A stretch of DNA of 64,000 bases from Symploca sp. SIO1C2 (lineage in GTDB: Bacteria; Cyanobacteriota; Cyanobacteriia; Cyanobacteriales; Coleofasciculaceae), in assembly GCA_010672925.1 (NCBI GenBank), contig JAAHFP010000020.1:50186-114185 (forward strand). Reading direction: 5' to 3'. The notes under the pieces were generated by a model. The model was not told where the DNA came from and did not search any database. It saw only the letters and a list, made by a program, of their open reading frames with translations. Within the stretch, counting starts at the first letter, position 1, and each line of letters begins with the position of its first letter. Both the position numbers and the translations under genes were made by a program. This document shows, piece by piece, positions 43,720-52,094 of the stretch.

Positions 43720-44130
43720 TTATTGCGTGACAGGTATGCCATTCAAGGTAATAAAGGGGTCACGATCACAAAGACTAATGTCAGCTTGCCAACGGGAGGG
43801 AAAATCTGGGTCGATAAAGGTGATTTCAAATTTGCCCCAATAGTGAGTTGGTCTCCCATTAGCTCCCTCCCTGTAAGTATCACAACGCACTGATGAAGAC
43901 TTTTGTACCCAATAGCCGGTGTAGGAACCTCTGTCCGTGTACACTCCTGCTAAACCATCGATAAAGATTACTCCATCTTTACCGTAGTGCCAGATAGCGG
44001 TGTTGTTGCGGTCTTCATGATATATCACATTGTACTCTTCGGTTGTCCAAACCTCATCCGCTAGAACTTGCTGGGATGTAACCGTGCAAGTCAACAAAGC
44101 TAAGGTTACAAGGAAATAATTCTTTTTCAT
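43720..44130 (-). CDS. small secreted protein of unknown function
   Basis: The 136-residue protein has a clear signal peptide (K-K-N, hydrophobic F-L-V-T-L-A-L-L, cleavage near V-L-A-D-E). The mature part is beta-rich with G-S-Y-T-G-Y-W-V-Q, I-T-F-I-D-P-D-F-P-S-R-W and two cysteines about 58 residues apart that could form a disulfide. No family is recognised. It may be periplasmic or outer-membrane associated. The preceding FkbM gene in the same orientation is about 50 bases away, so co-transcription is possible. Confidence 0.65.
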   Translation of the reverse strand: MKKNYFLVTLALLTCTVTSQQVLADEVWTTEEYNVIYHEDRNNTAIWHYGKDGVIFIDGLAGVYTDRGSYTGYWVQKSSSVRCDTYREGANGRPTHYWGKFEITFIDPDFPSRWQADISLCDRDPFITLNGIPVTQ

Positions 44131-44179
44131 GGTTCAGTAACTTGGTATAACTGAGATTTTGCACGCTTGTCGTTGGGTA

Positions 44180-44992
44180 TTATCGTCGCCAAGCATACAG
44201 ATTGAACAGATTAGAACCATTTAGCATAGCTTCCTGTTCAACTTTAATTTCACTAAAACCTTGTTCCTTGAGTAAGGCCGTAATTTTTTGTAGTCGATCC
44301 TCAATATTGTGAACTTCTACAACAATTTGTTTGAGCTTTGGCCAATCCTGAGCTTCGATGCCTAAAAGTACATCCAACTCACTTTTCTCTACATCTATCT
44401 TAAGCAAATCAATTTGTTCAATCTTATGTTCTCTTATAATCTCTGAGATAGTTCTTAATTGACAAGTAACCGACTCAATTTGAAAAGCTCTTTGTAATTT
44501 ATTGGTGATGAGTAGTGAGCGCAGGAAAGATGGTGCCCAACGCAGCCAACGAAAGGATTTAGGTGCATATTTAATATTGCGAATCATAGCCCCTTGCAGT
44601 TGCTGTTGTAGCTCCGATAAATCTTCTGGATATGCAGTAGATAACATGGTGGCATTGGGATGATAAGCGAATGCTACACTTTTAGATTCTTTAAAAAGTC
44701 CACAGGGAAAGACTTTAATTTTCTCTGAATCAAAACGTTGAGCGTTAGCCTGTAGTACATTAAAAATGGTGGGGATAGGTTCAAAAGCGTAAATATTCAC
44801 ATCTTTCTGACACTTTTGATATGTCCATAAGGCAAACAAACCAATGTTAGCTCCTACATCAAATACTGTATCTCCTTGATGCAGTTCGATTCCATATTTA
44901 ACGTAGTCTTGAATCTGTTCGTAAAGAACAGGTACTTCTTCTTCCTGTAGGCAAAATATTTCCATTCCATTGGGAAGTTTAATTTCTGGCAT
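44180..44992 (-). CDS. FkbM-family methyltransferase
   Basis: This 270-residue SAM-dependent methyltransferase has motif I V-F-D-V-G-A-N-I-G-L-F near residue 42. An acidic Y-A-F-E-P-I-P strand near residue 71 and I-D-L-L-K-I-D-V-E-K-S-E near residue 195 follow, typical of FkbM. Family members O-methylate sugars or secondary metabolites. The neighbouring glycosyltransferase at 45121-46410 runs in the same direction, so both may modify one glycosylated product. The substrate is unknown. Confidence 0.85.
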   Translation of the reverse strand: MPEIKLPNGMEIFCLQEEEVPVLYEQIQDYVKYGIELHQGDTVFDVGANIGLFALWTYQKCQKDVNIYAFEPIPTIFNVLQANAQRFDSEKIKVFPCGLFKESKSVAFAYHPNATMLSTAYPEDLSELQQQLQGAMIRNIKYAPKSFRWLRWAPSFLRSLLITNKLQRAFQIESVTCQLRTISEIIREHKIEQIDLLKIDVEKSELDVLLGIEAQDWPKLKQIVVEVHNIEDRLQKITALLKEQGFSEIKVEQEAMLNGSNLFNLYAWRR

Positions 44993-44996
44993 TGTA

Positions 44997-45085
44997 GGTA
45001 GTAGGTGGCAGGTGTTAGGTGGTAGGTGGTAGGTGGTAGGTTATAGGTGGTAGGTGGTAGGTGGTAGGTAGTAGGTAAGGTTTGA
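44997..45085. repeat. GGTAGGT heptamer array
   Basis: About a dozen units of GGTAGGT with a few variants (GGTGTTA, GGTTATA) lie between the FkbM and glycosyltransferase genes. Confidence 0.85.
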
Positions 45086-45120
45086 GGTCTTAGGGAATTT
45101 TCCTATTTACTTACAGCAAT

Positions 45121-46410
45121 TTACTCGATAGTGGTGAGAGAAGGAACCGGTTTTCCTGTAGCAATAACCTGTTCAATAATATCAGCTGCTCGCTTCACTC
45201 CCCCGGCTCTACTAATCGCCTCTTGTAGCCTCAAAGCATTCTTTCTGTAGGAATCTTCCGTCAGTACCTGCTTAATCGCACCTCGAAGCCTAGAAACACT
45301 TAAACCTTTCAGAGTTAAAACCTCTCCTGTACCTGTCCAAGCTATCCTCGCTGCGACTCCTGGCTGATCATTAGTAATGGGAATAGCTACCATCGGTACT
45401 CCATTACTCAAAGATTCTAGGGTAGTATTCATTCCTGCGTGAGTAATGGTAAGAGTTGCTTTTTGTAGTAGTTCTAATTGCGGTGCATAGCCCACAACTA
45501 AGGTATTTCCCGGTAATTCTGGCAATGATTCTGGAGCAGCACCACCACCTAAAGCAATGACTAATTGAGCATCTAAACCTAGGCAAGCTTCAGCAATCAT
45601 TTCAAAAATCCATAGCAGGCGATTTTGTAAAGTCCCCAGAGAAGCATAAATCAGTGGCTGTCCAGTTAACTTTTCATAAGGGAAAGGTGCAGGTTCTCGA
45701 CTGATGGGATTACTGTAGGGACCAGTGAAATGGAAAGTTGATGGTAATTCTTTTCGGGGAAATTCAAACTCAGCAGGCTGCTGACTTAATTGAGCAAGTT
45801 GGGAATAGTTCTCATTGGGGTTGTTACTTCTCTCAGATAAGTTCCATTCCTGACGATAGGAATTGATCACTTCTCTAATAGATTTCCCAACACGAGTCAG
45901 CACTTCATAACCCAGTCGATTGCGTAGAAGTGCCCACCATGAAAGATTATAATTCCAAGTTGTGTTAAAAGGAGGAACAGTGATTTCCCGGTTGATCATT
46001 ATAGCACTGCATACACTTACGAAAGGAATATCTAAATATTCCGCTATAGTTCCTCCTGCTTGAGAAACTTGATCTACTAATAGTGCTTCTATCCCTACCA
46101 TTTTTATGACTTCCGGGGCATCCCGAAAACACGTTCGTGTTTCATCGGTAATCCACTGAAGGGTATACTGCAATGCCTCAAATCCGCTCATTTTACCCAG
46201 TTGGATAAATAAGTCTTTGGTTGCTCCCTTAGGAAAATCGGACTCACCGATTACCTGAAATTCTAACCCCGCTGCTACAGTCTTCTGTTGAGCATCTTCT
46301 ATTCCCACTACAGTGACACGATGACCCCGTTGTTTAAGTTCGTAGCCTAAAGTTGTCATCGGGTTGAGATGACCAGCAGCAGCAGGACAGATAATACCAA
46401 AATGAGTCAT
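45121..46410 (-). CDS. UGT-like (GT1, MGT family) glycosyltransferase
   Basis: This 429-residue GT-B enzyme has an N-terminal acceptor motif A-A-A-G-H-L-N-P-M near residue 10. Its C-terminal donor site reads T-H-A-G-M-N-T-T-L-E-S-L-S-N-G-V-P-M-V-A-I-P with the D-Q-P tail. This matches GT1 macrolide/zeaxanthin/flavonoid glucosyltransferases. It is likely to use an NDP-sugar on a lipophilic acceptor such as a carotenoid, sterol-like or polyketide compound. CrtX-type carotenoid glucosylation is one possibility, not proven. Confidence 0.85.
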   Translation of the reverse strand: MTHFGIICPAAAGHLNPMTTLGYELKQRGHRVTVVGIEDAQQKTVAAGLEFQVIGESDFPKGATKDLFIQLGKMSGFEALQYTLQWITDETRTCFRDAPEVIKMVGIEALLVDQVSQAGGTIAEYLDIPFVSVCSAIMINREITVPPFNTTWNYNLSWWALLRNRLGYEVLTRVGKSIREVINSYRQEWNLSERSNNPNENYSQLAQLSQQPAEFEFPRKELPSTFHFTGPYSNPISREPAPFPYEKLTGQPLIYASLGTLQNRLLWIFEMIAEACLGLDAQLVIALGGGAAPESLPELPGNTLVVGYAPQLELLQKATLTITHAGMNTTLESLSNGVPMVAIPITNDQPGVAARIAWTGTGEVLTLKGLSVSRLRGAIKQVLTEDSYRKNALRLQEAISRAGGVKRAADIIEQVIATGKPVPSLTTIE

Positions 46411-46532
46411 AAAAAAAATCTCGCCTGTTCAGTTTTGTATAAATTTGTTCAGGAGCCAGAGAGTTGCCACACAAAACCAGTAGGATCAAAAATGGCTATC
46501 CTACTCAAATTATCACCTAGAGGAAATACTTC

Positions 46533-47129
46533 ATGGCTTATTTCTGGTTTAAAGCCTTTCACCTAATTGGCGTTGTTGTCTGGTTTGCTGGGTTGTTTTA
46601 CCTGGTGCGTCTTTTTGTTTATCACGCAGAAGCTTCCCAAGAGCCAGAACCTGCTCAAACAATTTTAAAAAATCAATATCAAATTATGGAAAAACGCCTT
46701 TATCACATCATTACCATGCCAGGAATGGTAGTGACTGTGGCAATGGCGATTGGTCTACTGAGCACTGAACCAGAAGTGTTAAAATCTGGCTGGATGCACA
46801 TTAAACTAGCTTTCGTAGTAGCTTTGCTAGCTTATCATTTTTACTGCGGTCGGCTGATGAAACAATTAGAAGCAGGAGAGTGTAACTGGAGTGGTCAACA
46901 GTTCCGTGCTCTCAATGAAGCACCTACTATCCTGCTATTAGTAATAGTGATGCTGGCAGTATTCAAGAATAGTTTTCCCACAGATATCAGTGCCTGGTTA
47001 GTTTTCGGTCTGATTATTGTGATGGCCGCATCGATTCAGCTTTATGCCAAAAAACGTAGGCTGGACAAAGAAAGACGCCTAGCAGCAGAAGCTCAAGCTG
47101 AACAAGAGATGACGGGACAATCTGCTTGA
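46533..47129 (+). CDS. hemJ: protoporphyrinogen IX oxidase HemJ
   Basis: HemJ oxidises protoporphyrinogen IX to protoporphyrin IX for haem and chlorophyll synthesis in most cyanobacteria. The 198-residue membrane protein starts W-F-K-A-F-H-L-I-G-V-V-V-W-F-A-G-L-F-Y-L. It has four to five membrane segments, including T-M-P-G-M-V-V-T-V-A-M, L-K-S-G-W-M-H-I-K-L-A and N-E-A-P-T-I-L-L-L. His in the first segment and Lys in the third are the conserved residues. A GAGG lies eight bases ahead of the ATG. The C-terminus is a charged helix. Confidence 0.94.
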   Translation: MAYFWFKAFHLIGVVVWFAGLFYLVRLFVYHAEASQEPEPAQTILKNQYQIMEKRLYHIITMPGMVVTVAMAIGLLSTEPEVLKSGWMHIKLAFVVALLAYHFYCGRLMKQLEAGECNWSGQQFRALNEAPTILLLVIVMLAVFKNSFPTDISAWLVFGLIIVMAASIQLYAKKRRLDKERRLAAEAQAEQEMTGQSA

Positions 47130-47334
47130 GGTCATTAGCGATTGGCTGTGGCACAGTTAAAATGGTGGAATACGAAGTAGTGAGTAGTCAGTAATGAGTA
47201 ATGAGTAGATATAGATTTTTTCCCTATCTCCGCAGCTCCCTCAGCTCCCTCAGCTTTCTAATCATTTTAGGTGTGCCACGGCATTAAGTTAAATCTAAAA
47301 TCTAAAATCTAAAATCTATCAAACCACCACAATT

Positions 47335-48003
47335 ATGGTTCAAACTCCCATCACTCCTCAAACCTTATACCCCGACTCAGATGGTAAACCGATGGCTGAT
47401 AACACGGAGCAGTATAAATGGATTGTGATGCTAGTGGAGAACCTCAAGCGACTTTTGCAAGACCAAACTGCTTTTGTTGCAGGGGATTTGCTCTGGTATC
47501 CTATCAAGGTTGAGTCAGTTCCTGGAGAAGAAACCCAAAAAGTTCCCTGCCAAGCACCAGACGCCATGGTTGTTCTTGGTCGTCCTGATAATTATCGAGG
47601 TAGCTATCAACAATGGAAAGAGGACAATATTGCACCTCAAGTGGTGTTTGAGATTCTTTCCCCCAGCAATAGCCATCTGGAGATGGCGGAAAAACAACGG
47701 TTCTACCAAAAGTATGGTGTCCTAGAGATGTACTTTTATGACCCGAAAACCAAAAATTTCTGGGGATTTACTCGCTCAGAAGACAATTGGAATTTTGTGA
47801 CTGAACTCAATTTGCCTTGGATTTCTCCACTGCTGAAGATTTGCTTTGAGATGTTCGAGGATAGTTTAGAGGTATCCTATCCCAATGGAGAACCTTTTAA
47901 GACTTTGAGTGGGTTTGCTCAAGAAAGGGATCAAGCTCAAGAAGAACGCGATCGCTTGGCTGCTAAACTCAGGGAATTGGGTGTTGATCCAGATCAGTTA
48001 TAG
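47335..48003 (+). CDS. Uma2 family putative nuclease
   Basis: The 222-residue protein has the Uma2 core: F-V-A-G-D-L-L-W-Y-P near residue 46, D-A-M-V-V-L-G-R-P near residue 75, and V-V-F-E-I-L-S-P-S-N near residue 102. K-Y-G-V-L-E-M-Y-F-Y-D-P follows. The C-terminal helix ends in L-R-E-L-G-V-D-P-D. It differs from the 9316-10107 copy in lacking the long heptad repeat. The ATG follows a TCTAAAA heptamer array (47290-47320). Function of the family is unknown. Confidence 0.85.
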   Translation: MVQTPITPQTLYPDSDGKPMADNTEQYKWIVMLVENLKRLLQDQTAFVAGDLLWYPIKVESVPGEETQKVPCQAPDAMVVLGRPDNYRGSYQQWKEDNIAPQVVFEILSPSNSHLEMAEKQRFYQKYGVLEMYFYDPKTKNFWGFTRSEDNWNFVTELNLPWISPLLKICFEMFEDSLEVSYPNGEPFKTLSGFAQERDQAQEERDRLAAKLRELGVDPDQL

Positions 48004-48115
48004 CGTTTCTCATGATTGATTAAGTACAAAGTGTTTGGTTTTAGGGAATGGGGAATGGGGAATTGGGAGATGGAAACAGAGAGTATATTATTTAGGTGGG
48101 TATTTAGCCTAAAAC

Positions 48116-49549
48116 CTATTCATTGCAAGGTATACCCTTCTCTACCTGAAAACGATAGGAAACACCATAACCAGCACCACAATAAGGCATTCCACCAGTG
48201 CGGTGAACATAGACAAGGAAAGTCAAGCTAATCAATAATTGCACTAAAGCGATCGCTAATAGTATTTTGATCTTGTTGCGATATAGTCCCGCTAGCCACA
48301 AGTAGATAAAGGGAAATGCGATCGCAATATAGTAAGGATGGACATTAACTCGAGATAAAGTGAACGCACCACCAACACCAAAACCCAAGGCTTTCAGGTA
48401 AAAACTTAATTTCGGTTCTTGTGAGTGGGGAATTGGGAATCGGGAATCGGGAATTGGGAATCGGGAATCGGGAATCGGGAATCGGGAATCGGGAATTGGG
48501 AATAGTCTACTTTCATCACCTGGTGGTGGATTTTTTTCATCGGGACTACTTCCGGTTCCCCTCCTTGGAGGGGTTAGGGGTGGGTTCTGCTTTTTTTTCA
48601 ACCACCTGTAGAGAGGATACAAACCGATTCCCACCAAAAACAGATGAGCCGGAATCATTAGATAAGTAGGTATACCAAAAACTGAAGGTTCACGGAGGAA
48701 ATCCTGCCAGAAAAAATCTTTGAGAGTGAAACTGAGATTAACACCTAATGCTGTCGTTACCCATTGACTATAAAATTTGGGAACAAGAAGAGCGACTATC
48801 GAACGTCTGTAACTCTCCATTTGCGGTAGTACTTCCCACAGCCAGGGAATAAGGGGAAGAAAGCCAATAGCAGTACCCAAAAACCAGCCAACCCAAGCTG
48901 TTTTTCTTAAAATTTTTTGTTTATACTCATGCCAAACAGTCCAGAGGAATAGTCCTATAACTAAAAAGAAGCCCCCCATCTGCACCTGTCCCGTCAAAAT
49001 AGCGACAAATCCCCAGAGAAAACTACCCCAGAATTTGCGTCGAAACCAGTGACCTAACAAGACCAAGAAACAAAAAGGAGCCAGGATATCCGGTTGCCAA
49101 ATTCTCCTAGATAGTAAAATTGCTAGAGGATTAACACTCATGATCGCTAATCCCCATAGCCAAGTATGTCTTTCTTCCTTGGCAATTTGCCAGAGGATAA
49201 AGCCGAAGAATAGCCAAATTGTGATTACATTAAGCCATTGCACCCAGCGAACCATAGCAATGGGGTCATGAGCAAACTTGGCAATAACCGCAAAGCACCA
49301 AACACTCATGCCAGGAATGCGTACTAAGACTGAACTAGGAAATCCCGATACAGGCCAAGGTGTACTACCACTAGCAATTTGTTGACTTAGCTCAAAGATC
49401 GATTTCTCATCATATTTCCACTCCATATCTGCTGCCCAGATTAGCCTGAGTATACTACCAATGAGGAGGAAACTAATAACTGTCAGCAGCTGTAGCCGAG
49501 GATTGAACTGCAAGTTAGAGATTTTAGTAATCGATTTAGTTATTTTCAT
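48116..49549 (-). CDS. membrane glycosyltransferase (GT39/ArnT-like), copy 1
   Basis: A polytopic membrane protein of about 477 residues from the ATG at 49549. The open frame extends to 49606 only through a repeat. The first loop holds A-A-D-M-E-W-K-Y-D-E-K, whose D-E pair matches the catalytic loop of GT-C enzymes. R-I-W-Q-P-D-I-L-A-P-F and L-L-G-H-W-F-R-R-K-F-W follow. A paralogue is at 49800-51212. A hydrophilic loop near residues 330-385 is encoded by intergenic repeats. A 32-bp palindromic repeat (48556-48587) gives P-P-L-T-P-P-R-R-G. Ten GAAT(T/C)GG heptamers (48426-48500) give F-P-I-P-D-S-R units. It probably uses a polyprenyl-linked sugar donor. Confidence 0.75.
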   Translation of the reverse strand: MKITKSITKISNLQFNPRLQLLTVISFLLIGSILRLIWAADMEWKYDEKSIFELSQQIASGSTPWPVSGFPSSVLVRIPGMSVWCFAVIAKFAHDPIAMVRWVQWLNVITIWLFFGFILWQIAKEERHTWLWGLAIMSVNPLAILLSRRIWQPDILAPFCFLVLLGHWFRRKFWGSFLWGFVAILTGQVQMGGFFLVIGLFLWTVWHEYKQKILRKTAWVGWFLGTAIGFLPLIPWLWEVLPQMESYRRSIVALLVPKFYSQWVTTALGVNLSFTLKDFFWQDFLREPSVFGIPTYLMIPAHLFLVGIGLYPLYRWLKKKQNPPLTPPRRGTGSSPDEKNPPPGDESRLFPIPDSRFPIPDSRFPIPDSRFPIPHSQEPKLSFYLKALGFGVGGAFTLSRVNVHPYYIAIAFPFIYLWLAGLYRNKIKILLAIALVQLLISLTFLVYVHRTGGMPYCGAGYGVSYRFQVEKGIPCNE

Positions 49550-49606
49550 TGTGCCGGAGATGGCGAAGAGTGCCGTAGGGTGTGTTAGCGCAGCGTAACG
49601 CACCAT

Positions 49607-49799
49607 ATCGCAGGTACAATTATTATCAAAAATTTCCTTACTCTATATTATACCAAATCCGGTTGGTGTTGAGTATGTGAAAAATAATTCAAAGTCCCCC
49701 AGAATTGGGGGATTTAGGGGGCGAAGTAACACGCTTTTTCTCAACCAGATTTGATATCCCCTAATACCTAACACCTACCACCTACAACCTACTACCTAA
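49607..49799. repeat. gap with palindromic repeat and CCTACCA heptamers
   Basis: A GTGTGTTAGCGCAGCGTAACGCACC palindrome straddles the upstream end (about 49579-49603). An imperfect CCCCCAGAATTGGGGG palindrome lies at 49696-49711. CCTACCA-type heptamers fill about 49755-49797. Confidence 0.65.
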
Positions 49800-51212
49800 T
49801 TAATTAAGCAGCTGAAAACGATAAGAAGTACCGTAGCCAGAACCCTCAAAAGGAATGCCGCCAGTGCGATGAATAAAGATGAGGAAAGTCAAGCTAATCA
49901 GTAGCTGCACTAGTACAATTGCTAGCAATAGCTTAGTTTTATGGCGATACAGTTGAGCTAGCCAGATGTAGGTAAAGGGGAAAACTAAAGCCATATAATA
50001 AGGAGGAACATTAACGGCTAGTAAAGTAAAAGTTCCACCGACACCAAATCCTAAAGACTTAAGGTATAAATTTAATTTCGGTTCTTGTGAGTGGGGAATT
50101 GGGAATTGGGAATTGGGAATTGGGAATTGGGAATTGGGAATTGGGAAGAGTTGACTTTCATTGCCTGGTGGTAGATTTTTTTCATCAAAACTGCCTTCTG
50201 CCTCCTGCCTCCTGCCTCCTGCCTTCTGCCTTCTGCCTTCTGCTTTCTTCCTTCTTTTCAACCATCTATAGCAAGGATAGATGCCAATACCTACCAAAAA
50301 TAAATGAGCAGGAACCATCAGATAAGTAGGAATACCGAAAATTAACGGTTCCCGGAGAAAGTCTTGCCAGAAAAAGTCTTTGAGGGAATAGCTCAGATTA
50401 ATTCCTAGGGCAGTAGTTAACCATTGGCTGTAGAATTTAGGTACTAACAGACCTACAATGGAAGAGCGAGAACCTTGCCATTGAGGTAAAACTTCCCATA
50501 ACCACAGCAGAAGAGGAATGCTTCCTATCGCGTTTCCCAAAATATAGCCCATCCAGGCTATTTTCCTGAGTATTTTCTTTCTCCCATCATGCCAAACAGT
50601 CCAGCAAAAGATGCCGATAACGACAAAAAATCCCCCCATATGAACTTGTCCACTGCAAATACCAGCTACTCCCCACAAAAAACTACCCCAGAATTTCTGC
50701 CTAAACCAGTGACCAAGAAAGATTAAAAAACAAAAAGGAGCCAGGAGATCCGGTATCCAGATTTTCCGAGAGAGGATAATAGCTAAAGGATTAACACTAG
50801 CGATCGCTAAACCCCACAACCAAGTATGCCTTTCTTCCTGGCCAATTTGCCGAAGGACAAAAGCGAAGAAGAGCCAAAGTGCGGCAATATTCAGTAATTG
50901 TACTCCCCTAGCCATTGATACTGGGTCATCAGCAAACTTAGCGATCGCAGCAAAGCACCAAACCCCCATACCGGGATTAGGAATCCCAATCGAACTCAGT
51001 ATTCCTGATATCGGAAGAGGTATTGTACCATTAACAATCTGTTGCGCCTGGTTAAACATCCACTGTTCTTCACTCTTCCACTCCATATCAGCTGCCCATA
51101 GTAGTCGCAGCAAGCTACCGATGATGAGGAAGCCAATAATTACCAGTAGTTGTAATTGGTTGTTTGTAATTGGTTGTTTGTTGTTGGTTGTTGGTGGTTT
51201 GGCGTTAATCAT
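49800..51212 (-). CDS. membrane glycosyltransferase (GT39/ArnT-like), copy 2
   Basis: Paralogue of 48116-49549, with near-identical landmarks: [33 protein letters not shown], and a C-terminal Y-R-F-Q-L. The ATG at 51212 overlaps the end of the upstream ThiF-like gene. The first 20 residues ([13 protein letters not shown]) are encoded by TTGGTTG-type heptamers. The loop near residues 335-390 is again repeat-derived. Eight CTTCTGC-type heptamers (50188-50246) give the K-A-E-G-R-R-Q part. Seven GAATTGG heptamers (50093-50146) give F-P-I-P-N-S-Q units. Catalytic activity is assumed from the family. Confidence 0.75.
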   Translation of the reverse strand: MINAKPPTTNNKQPITNNQLQLLVIIGFLIIGSLLRLLWAADMEWKSEEQWMFNQAQQIVNGTIPLPISGILSSIGIPNPGMGVWCFAAIAKFADDPVSMARGVQLLNIAALWLFFAFVLRQIGQEERHTWLWGLAIASVNPLAIILSRKIWIPDLLAPFCFLIFLGHWFRQKFWGSFLWGVAGICSGQVHMGGFFVVIGIFCWTVWHDGRKKILRKIAWMGYILGNAIGSIPLLLWLWEVLPQWQGSRSSIVGLLVPKFYSQWLTTALGINLSYSLKDFFWQDFLREPLIFGIPTYLMVPAHLFLVGIGIYPCYRWLKRRKKAEGRRQKAGGRRQEAEGSFDEKNLPPGNESQLFPIPNSQFPIPNSQFPIPHSQEPKLNLYLKSLGFGVGGTFTLLAVNVPPYYMALVFPFTYIWLAQLYRHKTKLLLAIVLVQLLISLTFLIFIHRTGGIPFEGSGYGTSYRFQLLN

Positions 51213-51843
51213 CAATTGGTTTGACAGCAAAATCCCCTAAGGTGATCGTGAAACCTGATTGCTTACCAGAGGCAACAAAGGTGATAATTACCTCACAAGC
51301 AACGGCAACTGTCAGCATAACTAAATTTCTGGCCAGTGGATAGTCGCAAACATCATCATTGGTAGGTGAGGGAACTCGATAATCCTCATTCCAGATGATT
51401 TCAGCATAGTCACGCTCTAATCCTACATGGAGACAAGGCAACTGAGACTCCTGGCAATAGTCCTTCACTGCTTGACGTGCCACACTATTATCAAAGGTAT
51501 CAATTACCAGACTGACATCTTGCAGTAGTTGAGGAGCATTAGCGGCGGTTAATTCTTTAGAACGTCCATCTACAGCTACTCCTAATGCACGATAAAGACT
51601 ATTTGTCAATATTTTAGCTTTGTAGGCTCCCACATCAGACTTGTAGTAAGGTTGGGTAGAGAGATTCCGTTCTTCAATGCGATCGCGATCGATTACCCGT
51701 AATTTACCAAAGCCAGAACGAGCCAGGTTTTCGGTAATATTTGCTCCCAAAGCTCCCGCGCCACACACCGTTACCGAAAAGTCCTTTAGCTGCCCCATCA
51801 ATGTTGGTGTCCTGTGGAGTCGTTCATGGAAGAAAATAGACAT
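51205..51843 (-). CDS. ThiF/MoeB/HesA-family adenylyltransferase-like protein
   Basis: This 212-residue Rossmann protein has the nucleotide-binding start [10 protein letters not shown] near residue 27. [10 protein letters not shown] near residue 51 is the E1-type ATP site. [11 protein letters not shown] near residue 112 follows. Family members adenylate the C-terminal glycine of a ubiquitin-like or sulfur-carrier protein. No zinc-binding C-x-x-C pairs are seen and no carrier protein is nearby. The length is short for MoeB. It precedes and overlaps the glycosyltransferase gene by eight bases, so they are likely co-transcribed. The partner is unknown. Confidence 0.85.
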   Translation of the reverse strand: MSIFFHERLHRTPTLMGQLKDFSVTVCGAGALGANITENLARSGFGKLRVIDRDRIEERNLSTQPYYKSDVGAYKAKILTNSLYRALGVAVDGRSKELTAANAPQLLQDVSLVIDTFDNSVARQAVKDYCQESQLPCLHVGLERDYAEIIWNEDYRVPSPTNDDVCDYPLARNLVMLTVAVACEVIITFVASGKQSGFTITLGDFAVKPIDD

Positions 51844-51883
51844 ATTTTGTCATTGGTCATTGGTCATTGGTCATTTGTTGTAG

Positions 51884-52014
51884 TTATAGCAGTTCCCACA
51901 TCCGTGAGGTGCGGTTAACTTTGACCAATTTATTCTTAATTCCCTATTCCCCATTCCCTATTCCCAAAAACCAAGAACTTTACACCTCATCCCAATGAGA
52001 AACTCTATAAGATT
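51884..52014. repeat. intergenic repeat also used as the haemagglutinin N-terminus
   Basis: Blocks ATAGCAGTT, ATCCGTGAGGT, TTCCCTATTCCCCATTCCCTA, CCCAAAAACCAA and CAATGAGAAACTCTATA occur in the same order at 24676-24783, inside the TpsA-like gene. Confidence 0.75.
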
Positions 52015-52094
52015 TTACTCCTTGTATCTAATATGACAGTTATCAGGGCTATTGTGCCAAGATCAACTAAAGTGGGTCTGTGACAGCAGCATTA

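Noticed and set aside
44997-45085. Tandem array considered as a CRISPR
   Set aside because: The units are 7 bp with no spacers. None of the arrays in the window has 25-40 bp repeats separated by unique spacers, and no cas genes were seen.
48421-48669. Plus-strand frame of E-L-G-I-G-N-R units opposite the glycosyltransferase
   Set aside because: Product of GAATTGG heptamers read on the wrong strand. The minus-strand frame matches its paralogue along its whole length.
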